The notes under the pieces are model-generated. The model was not told the origin of the DNA and ran no database searches. It saw only the letters and a program-made list of their open reading frames with translations. A stretch of DNA of 64,000 nt, taken from positions 1,257,001 through 1,321,000 of the forward strand of contig NW_027506876.1 of the NCBI RefSeq assembly GCF_052324685.1, given 5' to 3'. This document shows, in pieces, positions 11,901 to 23,900 of this stretch (position 1 is its first letter; the number at the start of each line of letters is the position of its first letter). The stretch is from Brachyhypopomus gauderio. Taxonomy: Eukaryota > Chordata > Actinopteri > Gymnotiformes > Hypopomidae. Both the position numbers and the translations under genes were made by a program.

Positions 11901-14900
11901 CAATCATGATATCAGTCTCTCAGTATTAGTGGGGTTCCCATGCAACTGGGAAATGACTACAGTGTTCTGAACTGGGAGTTCATTGTGCATTACACGAGCA
12001 AATGATGACACTTCTTTAGGGTTTGGTCATATGATTTTGACTGTTTTGGCTTCTTTCACCTAATATCATTCTATTCATTGTAATTTCTTTGTTTCAAAAT
12101 ACATGAATTTGAACTGGAGCACAAAAGTAGTAAATACTGAATAGCCACTTTATTAGAGACACCATCTAGCAGCATATAGGAGCACATATCTAGTAGCATG
12201 ACCTTCTTTGGCCTTTAGAACCGCAGCCGGTCATCATGGCATAGATTCCAGTAGGTTTTGAAACCGTTATGCAGGAACCTTGGCACAAACATTTAGGATA
12301 GTTTTCTCACAGTTGCCGCAAACAAGATGGAGGTACTGACATACTCTGAACTGCCCGCTCCATCTTATCTAAGAGACGTTCTGTAGGGTTAGGGTCTGAG
12401 GACTGTGCACACCAGGGAAGCAAGGAAAACTTGCCATCATATGTCACTGGAACCAGTCCATGACCATCTATGTGACCCTTGTGGAATGGTGCAGTGTTCT
12501 GCTGCAAGTGTCTTTCTGCAATGCGTTAAACAGCTGCCATAAAGGGATTAAACTGGTCAGCTGCAATGCTTACATACATTTACTGCACCAATGCTTACAT
12601 ACATTTACTGCACCAATGCTTACATACATTTACTGCACCAATGCTTACATACATTTACTGCACCAATGCTTACATACATTTACTGCACCAATGCTTACAT
12701 ACATTTACTGCATTACTCCGCCTCCACCGGCCTGATTTGCTGAAACCAGAAAATGTCATTGATTCATGCTGCTTTCTCTAAAATCTGACTCTCCCTTGGT
12801 GCAACAGAAAACTGGATTCATGTCACCAATGTTTTACCATTGGTCAGCTCGCTGAAGAGCGAGGATTTGTGCATTAGTAGTTCGTTAGAGCACCAGTGCA
12901 GTATTTGGCTGCTATGCGACTATGCCTGTTTGTCAGAACAATTCTGGACATCCTGCTCTTTCGTCAATGAGATATTCACATCCTCCTGCCCCCTCACTCA
13001 ATGTTGTTCTTTGATTACGCCATTCTCAGTATACTCTCAAAACCACTGCACAAGTCAACCTTGTGGGGTTGTTTTAGATGGCTACACGTTCCCATTCTAA
13101 TGTGGATTCACACTGAAACTGATTTAATGCTGCACTCTGGGGTCACGTGTCCAATTCCTTTACAGGGACACTCCAATCAAATAATAAAATCTCTAATAAA
13201 GTGGCCATTCAATGTAGTTATCTGAGCCCAAATAATGCTCACATTAGATTAAAAGTGACATCGATGTAACTTCACCTGAATATTTCTGAAAACTGTATTG
13301 GTATTTGCATTGACAAACACCGATGGCTTCTTCACGGGAACTGTGTGAGAACTTCCGTGACCTATGACTTGTGCTGTATACATACAATGACTCCACCAAT
13401 AAATCTCAGCCAACAGGGCAAGGAAGGAGAGGCGAGTTTTGTTTTATGGTTTTCAACAGTTAGAGCCTTGCATCATTCTGTAAAGGGCATAAGGGTCGTT
13501 AGCCTCACAACTCGTGTTACAGAAAGCCACACTCAGTAAAGGAGTACTGCATTTTCAGTTAATACACAACCATTAGTTAGAAACATTAGTTCATCCATTA
13601 GTCAGGAGGTTTTGAAGCCCTAAAATTCCACATGGTACATTATCTGGGATTTAAACTGCAAGATCTGCTTATTAATGAACACAGTATAGAGACGGGCTTT
13701 CTTGTAAGATATGGCAATGTTCAACTCACTTTTGCAATTCAGTCACATTATGCAATTCACTGCATATCAGCAACCACATGATGGAACTGCACACCTGAAT
13801 TCAATTCACAAGAATCACAGTGCCAATTAAGACGAATATCTGCATTCAAAATGACAATGTGATTTTACAGGCTAGTCTACTCCATAACTGATTTTATAGG
13901 CTAGTCTACGCCATAACTGTGATTTTATAGGTTAGTCTATGCCATAACAGATTTTACAGGCTATAGTCTACTCCATAACTGTGATTTTATAGGCTAGTCT
14001 ACGCCATAACTGTTATTTTATGGGCTAGTCCACGCTATAACTGTGATTTTCGCTGCTGCCTATTATAGGATTTATGACTTTACCAATGACCACAAAATAC
14101 CACAGAAAATTCATTAAGAACAAAATTATTTTCCCCAGAATGTTACAGGACAAAATAAGACAACAAGCACTACTGCTGAAATGCAAAGCAAATTCAGTGT
14201 GTAGGAAAAGACCGAGGTGGCAAAACTGAAGTAGGAAAAGAAGCTATATTATAATATATAAATGTTTTATATTTTTATATATATATTTTCTTTTTTATGA
14301 GCTTCACAACAGATTTAGCCACAAAGCAGCATTACAAAGCAGATCTGGGTCAAGACAGCTGAAGAGAAAATCATAGGTGACTGTGGTAAGGAAGAGACCC
14401 TTGAGTGGTATACGGGTGAAACCTCGAGAGAAGCCCGGCTTGGTGAGACCCCTCCTCCTACACTCAATAGCACACAGATCTTCACATCCCAGCTTTTATT
14501 TTATTCATCAAACATGCATCAGTTCTCTCTGCTGAAGGGCTTTCCCTTCTGAAGGACACCAGGTCATGTGGGATATATTCTCAAAACCAAAATACATATG
14601 TCTAATAATATGTTCATGATAATAAATGATTTTCAATCAAAACCACATTCATATAATCACAATTTGGTGTGAAGTGTTTAACATGACCTGCCATAACCCT
14701 TTGTATGACGTCAAAGTGACATTGATCACTAGCCATGAAGCAGATTCATCTCTTAAATTTAAAAAATGTTTAAAAGAGTGATGTTAAATATATGTAAAAC
14801 CTGAAGATGTGGAGCACAATGTTGTTGAAATGTGTGATAATTCGCAGTGTGTCAAATCCTTTTACCTCCAAGTCGCCTTTAGTAATACATGCCTCCTCCA

Positions 14901-17900
14901 CCCGGAACTGAAGGTCCTCCACCTTTCTGTTGATGGAGAAGAAACAGCCCAATTACATGCCAGAAGTGTCAATCCACAGATAATAGATGTATTAGGCTCC
15001 CACTTCGTGTACAAAAGTGCTATACCAGCAGAACTGAACAACTGAGGTCAGATATTTTGCTACACTATAATAAGGAAGTTAATAAGGAAGCTAATATTTC
15101 CCAAATAATGTATTTGTGCATATCACCATGTGGTATATAATATGACAACATGTGTTGTGAAAAGCACTATGCAAATATATTTGATTATATAATATATAAT
15201 GTGGTATATAATATATAATGGTTTGGTCAAAATGAAAGAAAAATCTTCACTGTCTACAATTCTAGACACAGTCAGAATTAGAATACCAACAATGACTTTA
15301 CAAGATCACTTCCATCTGCCCATTGTAAAAACTAGACCCAATTAAAATGAATCTCAATCAATCAATCAGTAATGTCATACTGTCAAATGCATAGTAATGA
15401 ATCAAAGTTTGAATCAAAGGTTATCACACTTTTGAAGTGCAGTACTTGTGTTGATACACTATTATATCTTGTTAGCAAACCTTTGAGAAAAAGAAAAATT
15501 ACATATTATAAGAGATAGGCTTGTCCAGATCTGATATTTGGATTGGATCGGCCGCTGATATTAGCAAAAAATGCATATCGGTATCGGATCGGCAGGCACA
15601 AGAAAATGCCAATCCAGACTCCCGATCCAGTGTGTTTTTTTTTTTTTTTGTCTGATCCGGGTTTTCCACCCATTTAGATAATCCATTCCAGTTTTTGCTG
15701 TGTTTTCGCCAGTGAGAGTAAAATCCGGTCCGCATTTTCCAGCACAACTTCAGCACACAAGCATAGCATCTCCCCAATTTAGCTCAGTGGCATCTCCTAA
15801 CCATTAAGACGGCCATGTAAATTTGAAGTTATCGGTAAAAATGTCAGTTGTGTGGGATCGACAAAGACCTAGGTAGAGTGCAACATATGCCACAGTAAAG
15901 TCAAGCGTGGTGGTAAAGCTGTAACAACTTTTAATACAACCAATCTAATCAAGCATTTAGCGAAATACTACCATAAACAACATGAAGACTTTCTAAAGAA
16001 AACCGAAGACAAAAAGAAAGGTCCTACACAACGAACACTGGCAGAAACGTTTGCTAAGCGTGACAAACTGCCACTTTTTAAAATACAATTTACAATATTA
16101 TTTGCACTTATGCCTTTTTAAGCCTTGGATTACTGAGGCCATGTCTGTTTATTTATTATTTTGTCTATTTTGAGTTTTTTAATTGCTAAATAAACAGGTC
16201 AGTTTCTCCTTACCAACCATTGTGTATTATTCAAACACACCTAATTCAGCTGGCTACTTGTTATCAAGAGTAAAACGCTTTTCAACAGGAGTTTGACAAA
16301 GTAAGTTGGCTAAATAACTTTAAACTTTAATACATACTCGGATAGGCCGGTATCGGTATCGGATCGGAAGTGCAAATAAATATCGGTATCGGATCGGAAG
16401 TTCAAAAAGCTGGATCGAGACATCCCTAGTAAGAGTTACTGTGAAAATCCCTTCAACTCAAAATCACCCAACCCTACTTGTTCCCATCTCCTAAAATCAT
16501 TAAGGCATCACTGAGTTTCTCTTACATGTAAATATGAAAAACCTGAAAGGAAGAAGCTTTCCAATCCCCTCTCATCCCCACCAACCCCTCCACTTCACCT
16601 CCTCTAATCCCCACCAAACCCTCCACCTCACCTCCTCTAATCCCCACCAACCCCTCCACTTCACCTCCTCTCATCCCCACCAACCCCTCCACTTCACCTC
16701 CTCTAATCCCCACCAACCCCTCCACTTCACCTCCTCTCATCCCCACCAACCCCTCCACTTCACCTCCTCTCATCCCCACCAACCCCTCCACCTCACCTCC
16801 TCTCATCCCCACCAACCCCTCCACCTCACCTCCTCATCCCCACCAACCCCTCCACCTCACCTCCTCTAATCCCCACCAACCCCTCCACCTCACCTCCTCT
16901 CATCCCCACCAACCCCTCCACTTCACCTCCTCTCATCCCCACCAACCCCTCCACCTCACCTCCTCTCATCCCCACCAACCCCTCCACCTCACCTCCTCTC
17001 ATCCCCACCAACCCCTCCACTTCACCTCCTCTAATCCCCACCAACCCCTCCACTTCACCTCCTCTCATCCCCACCAACCCCTCCACTTCACCTCCTCTCA
17101 TCCCCACCAACCCCTCCACTTCACCTCCTCTCATCCCCACCAACCCCTCCACTTCACCTCCTCTCATCCCCACCAACCCCTCCACTTCACCTCCTCTCAT
17201 CCCCACCAACCCCTCCACCTCACCTCCTCTCATCCCCACCAACCCCTCCACCTCACCTCCTCATCCCCACCAACCCCTCCACCTCACCTCCTCTAATCCC
17301 CACCAACCCCTCCACCTCACCTCCTCTCATCCCCACCAACCCCTCCACCTCACCTCCTCTCATCCCCACCAACCCCTCCACCTCACCTCCTCTCATCCCC
17401 ACCAACCCCTCCACCTCACCTCCTCTCATCCCCACCAACCCCTCCACCTCACCTCCTCTCATCCCCACCAACCCCTCCACCTCACCTCCTCTCATCCCCA
17501 CCAACCCCTCCACTTCACCTCCTCTAATCCCCACCAACCCCTCCACTTCACCTCCTCTCATCCCCACCAACCCCTCCACTTCACCTCCTCTCATCCCCAC
17601 CAACCCCTCCACCTCACCTCCTCTAATCCCCACCAACCCCTCCACCTCACCTCCTCTAATCCCCACCAACCCCTCCACCTCACCTCCTCTAATCCCCACC
17701 AACCCCTCCACCTCACCTCCTCTCATCCCCACCAACCCCTCCACTTCACCTCCTCTCATCCCCACCAACCCCTCCACCTCACCTCCTCTAATCCCCACCA
17801 ACCCCTCCACCTCACCTCCTCTCATCCCCACCAACCCCTCCACCTCACCTCCTCTCATCCCCACCAACCCCTCCACTTCACCTCCTCTAATCCCCACCAA

Positions 17901-20900
17901 CCCCTCCACCTCACCTCCTCTCATCCCCACCAACCCCTCCACTTCACCTCCTCTCATCCCCACCAACCCCTCCACTTCACATCCTCTCATCCCCACCAAC
18001 CCCTCCACTTCACCTCCTCTCATCCCCACCAACCCCTCCACCTCACCTCCTCTCATCCCCACCAACCCCTCCACTTCACATCCTCTCATCCCCACCAACC
18101 CCTCCACTTCACATCCTCTCATCCCCACCAACCCCTCCACCTCACCTCCTCTCATCCCCACCAAACCCTCCACCTCACCTCCTCTCATCCCCACCAAACC
18201 CTCCACCTCACCTCCTCTAATCCCCACCAACCCCTCCACTTCACCTCCTCTCATCCCCACCAACCCCTCCACTTCACCTCCTCTCATCCCCACCAACCCC
18301 TCCACTTCACCTCCTCTCATCCCCACCAACCCCTCCACTTCACCTCCTCTAATCCCCACCAACCCCTCCTCCTCACCTCCTCTAATCCCCACCAACTCCT
18401 CCACCTCACCTCCTCTCATCCCCACCAACCCCTCCACCTCACCTCCTCTCATCCCCACCAACCCCTCCACTTCACCTCCTCTCATCCCCACCAACCCCTC
18501 CACTTCACCTCCTCTAATCCCCACCAACCCCTCCACCTCACCTCCTCTAATCCCCACCAACCCCTCCACTTCACCTCCTCTAATCCCCACCAACCCCTCC
18601 ACTTCACCTCCTCTCATCCTCACCAACCCCTCCACCTCACCTCCTCTCATCCCCACCAACCCCTCCACCTCACCTCCTCTCATCCCCACCAACCCCTCCA
18701 CCTCACCTCCTCTAATCCCCACCAACTCCTCCACCTCACCTCCTCTCATCCCCACCAACCCCTCCACCTCACCTCCTCTCATCCCCACCAACCCCTCCAC
18801 TTCACCTCCTCTCATCCCCACCAACCCCTCCACTTCACCTCCTCTAATCCCCACCAACCCCTCCACCTCACCTCCTCTAATCCCCACCAACCCCTCCACT
18901 TCACCTCCTCTAATCCCCACCAACCCCTCCACTTCACCTCCTCTAATCCCCACCAACCCCTCCACTTCACCTCCTCTAATCCCCACCAACCCCTCCACTT
19001 CACCTCCTCTCATCCTCACCAACTCCTCCACTTCACCTCCTCTCATCCCCACCAACCCCTCCACTTCACCTCCTCTCATCCCCACCAACCCCTCCACCTC
19101 ACCTCCTCTCATCCCCACCAACCCCTCCACCTCACCTCCTCTCATCCCCACCAACCCCTCCACCTCACCTCCTCTAATCCCCACCAACCCCTCCACTTCA
19201 CCTCCTCTCATCCCCACCAACCCCTCCACCTCACCTCCTCTAATCCCCACCAACTCCTCCACTTCACCTCCTCTCATCCTCACCAACCCCTCCACCTCAC
19301 CTCCTCTCATCCCCACCAACCCCTCCACCTCACCTCCTCTAATTCCCACCAACTCCTCCACCTCACCTCCTCTCATCCCCACCAACCCCTCCACCTCACC
19401 TCCTCTCATCCCCACCAACCCCTCCACTTCACCTCCTCTAATCCCCACCAACCCCTCCACTTCACCTCCTCTAATCCTCACCAACCCCTCCACTTCACCT
19501 CCTCTAATCCTCACCAATCCCTCCACCTCACCTCCTCTCATCCCCACCAACCCCTCCACCTCACCTCCTCTCATCCCCACCAACCCCTCCACTTCACCTC
19601 CTCTAATCCCCACCAACCCCTCCACTTCACCTCCTCTAATCCTCACCAACCCCTCCACTTCACCTCCTCTAATCCTCACCAATCCCTCCACCTCACCTCC
19701 TCTCATCCCCACCAACCCCTCCACCTCACCTCCTCTCATCCCCACCAACCCCTCCACTTCACCTCCTCTAATCCCCACCAATCCCTCCACTTCACCTCCT
19801 CTCATCCCCACCAACCCCTCCACCTCACCTCCTCTCATCCCCACCAACCCCTCCACCTCACCTCCTCTCATCCCCACCAACCCCTCCACCTCACCTCCTC
19901 TCATCCCCACCAACCTCCTCTCATCCCCACCAACCCCTCCACCTCACCTCCTCTCATCCCCACCAACCCCTCCACTTCACCTCCTCTCATCCCCACCAAC
20001 CCCTCCACCTCACCTCCTCTCATCCCCACCAACCCCTCCACCTCACCTCCTCTCATCCCCACCAACCCCTCCACCTCACCTCCTCTCATCCCCACCAACC
20101 TCCTCTCATCCCCACCAAACCCTCCACCTCACCTCCTCTCATCCCCACCAACCCCTCCACCTCACCTCCTCTCATCCCCACCAACCCCTCCACTTCACCT
20201 CCTCTAATCCCCACCAACCCCTCCACTTCACCTCCTCTAATCCCCACCAACCCCTCCACTTCACCTCCTCTAATCCCCACCAACCCCTCCACTTCACCTC
20301 CTCTAATCCCCACCAACCCCTCCACTTCACCTCCTCTAATCCCCACCAACCCCTCCACTTCACCTCCTCTCATCCCCACCAACCCCTCCACTTCACCTCC
20401 TCTCATCCCCACCAACCCCTCCACTTCACCTCCTCTAATCCCCACCAACCCCTCCACTTCACCTCCTCTAATCCTCACCAACCCCTCCACTTCACCTCCT
20501 CTAATCCTCACCAACCCCTCCACCTCACCTCCTCTCATCCCCACCAACCCCTCCACTTCACCTCCTCTAATCCCCACCAATCCCTCCACCTCACCTCCTC
20601 TCATCCCCACCAACCCCTCCACTTCACCTCCTCTAATCCCCACCAATCCCTCCACTTCACCTCCTCTCATCCCCACCAACCCCTCCACCTCACCTCCTCT
20701 CATCCCCACCAACCCCTCCACCTCACCTCCTCTCATCCCCACCAACCCCTCCACCTCACCTCCTCTCATCCCCACCAACCTCCTCTCATCCCCACCAACC
20801 CCTCCACTTCACCTCCTCTCATCCCCACCAACCCCTCCACTTCACCTCCTCTCATCCCCACCAACCCCTCCACCTCACCTCCTCTCATCCCCACCAACCC

Positions 20901-23900
20901 CTCCACTTCACCTCCTCTCATCCCCACCAACCCCTCCACTTCACCTCCTCTCATCCCCACCAACCCCTCCACCTCACCTCCTCTAATCCCCACCAACCCC
21001 TCCACCTCACCTCCTCTCATCCCCACCAACCCCTCCACTTCACCTCCTCTCATCCCCACCAACCCCTCCACCTCACCTCCTCTAATCCCCACCAACCCCT
21101 CCACCTCACCTCCTCTAATCCCCACCAACCCCTCCACTTCACCTCCTCTCATCCCCACCAACCCCTCCACTTCACCTCCTCTCATCCCCACCAACCCCTC
21201 CACTTCACCTCCTCTCATCCCCACCAACCCCTCCACCTCACCTCCTCTCATCCCCACCAACCCCTCCACCTCACCTCCTCTCATCCCCACCAACCCCTCC
21301 ACCTCACCTCCTCTAATCCCCACCAACCCCTCCACCTCACCTCCTCTCATCCCCACCAACTCCTCCACCTCACCTCCTCTCATCCCCACCAACCCCTCCA
21401 CCTCACCTCCTCTCATCCCCACCAACCCCTCCACCTCACCTCCTCTCATCCCCACCAACCCCTCCACCTCACCTCCTCTCATCCCCACCAACTCCTCCAC
21501 CTCACCTCCTCTCATCCCCACCAACCCCTCCACCTCACCTCCTCTCATCCCCACCAACCCCTCCACCTCACCTCCTCTCATCCCCACCAACCCCTCCACC
21601 TCACCTCCTCTCATCCCCACCAACCCCTCCACCTCACCTCCTCTAATCCCCACCAACCCCTCCACCTCACCTCCTCTAATCCCCACCAACCCCTCCACCT
21701 CACCTCCTCTCATCCCCACCAACCCCTCCACTTCACCTCCTCTCATCCCCACCAACCCCTCCACTTCACCTCCTCTCATCCCCACCAACCCCTCCACTTC
21801 ACCTCCTCTCATCCCCACCAACCCCTCCACCTCACCTCCTCTCATCCCCACCAACCCCTCCACCTCACCTCCTCTCATCCCCACCAACTCCTCCACTTCA
21901 CCTCCTCTCATCCCCACCAACCCCTCCACCTCACCTCCTCTAATCCCCACCAACCCCTCCACCTCACCTCCTCTCATCCCCACCAACCCCTCCACTTCAC
22001 CTCCTCTCATCCCCACCAACCCCTCCACCTCACCTCCTCTCATCCCCACCAACCCCTCCACTTCACCTCCTCTAATCCCCACCAACCCCTCCACTTCACC
22101 TCCTCTAATCCCCACCAACCCCTCCACTTCACCTCCTCTCATCCCCACCAACCCCTCCACCTCACCTCCTCTAATCCCCACCAACCCCTCCACCTCACCT
22201 CCTCTCATCCCCACCAACCCCTCCACCTCACCTCCTCTCATCCCCACCAACCCCTCCACCTCACCTCCTCTCTTCTTCCAGCTGGTTTACTAGTTCTACT
22301 TTCTCCTTGTCTGCAGCCTCTACCAGGGTTCGCAGGTGATCCATCTTGGTTTCCATCTCGGTCACATACTAGAGACACAAATAAATAAATGACACCCAGT
22401 TTGACAATAAGACCCAAGTACACTTGAACAGTAACTTTTTATTTTTGAAGCCTAAAGTAACTGACTTGTATAAGATTATTAGCAAGACAGTGGCGACAGT
22501 GGAATTAAGGAAGAAACTTGGGGAGAAACAAGACTTAAACTAATAAAGTCCATCATTACATCACATTTAGTCCATTTAGCCACTTCACTGTAAATATGGG
22601 AGCCTCAGCTCATCCAGAGGGCCTCGCTGACTGAGATGTTTGGAGCAGGTGAAGTAGGTGGATGGAATTAGTGGCTCCATGACTGATGTTAATGTGTTAC
22701 AGCAGTAATAAAAGTGTTGATTGAGTGTTGTAATAAAGCCCCTCTGTTTGAAGCACATTTATTCTGTTTGATGATCCTGACCTGCTCTTGACCTTCTCTC
22801 AGCAGCGTCAGCTCCTGCTCAACCTGCCCCACGTGGCTGGTTGCCTTGGCGACCTCGGCCCGTTCCAGGTCGCGTTCGGCGAGGAGCTGCTCGATGTGCT
22901 GCTGTTTCTCCTTCAAGGCCTCCTGCAGTGCCGTGGTGCCCGAGATCTTCCGGGAGTAGCGCGAGGACGTCTCCGTCAGCTAGGGGGACACGAGGGGGGA
23001 CACTAAAACGACCAGTGTTGATCAGGCTGGATGCGTGTCAGCCCAGTCAATATGCTGGCATTGGCAACGTCAAAAGGTGGCAGTATTTTCCCGGAGCTAC
23101 AAGTGCTAGTTTTAGTGCTCCTACATTGCAGACTGCAAGTGAGCTGCACAAGATAACAAAACACCTACTATCTACATTACTTCCTGTTCTAAACGTTCAG
23201 TTAAACACCGAACATTAACAGATTAATCACGCTGTAAACTTAGCAACACATTTGAATAAAGAAACCAATAATAAAATTATAAAATAATAAAAATAAGTTA
23301 GACAATGTACAGTACAAAAGCAAAATGTACAATGTAACACCACCTCAAAAATGTATTGTTAATATAACTCATTGAGTAAAGGTTAGTTTGTCATATTTGA
23401 GGTAAATTTGAATTTGACCTAAATCTATGGACCAGTAATGGCTTGTGCTTTAAAGACGAGTCAGATTTAGTATTACCCAGACTGCTTCTCCTCATAAGTA
23501 TGTGTGAATACTATTATGACTAAACTGTACATTTAACATCTTAAGCTTCAAGAGTTCTCAGTGTTGTTTAATGATGTGTTTAATGATGTAGCACACTAAT
23601 GTGTAGGCAGAGACTTGACCAAGCCTTGGACATCCCCGGTGAAGGGTTGGTAAACTGGTTCCACCTGTGGGTGACTACCAGCAGCCTATTGAGACCAGTC
23701 TGTTTCACAATGTTGACAAGAACTCTAACATAACACAGACATTGAGCTGAGGCAGAAACGCCAAACTACGTAGAGTGAAGTCGAGATGCTTCCTGCTCTT
23801 TGTCCTTTTTACACGGGGGTAATAAATGGGGTATTTAACCCCTGCACATGACCTTGATCCACGTCATCAATCTAAATGTGGGCTAATGACCAACCACTAA

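Noticed and set aside
17253..19913. 886-codon open frame (and 497-, 230- and 141-codon relatives) of 11-residue repeats
   Set aside because: They are the 33-bp minisatellite read in a frame different from clip1; no splice or start signals, and open only because 33 is a multiple of three.
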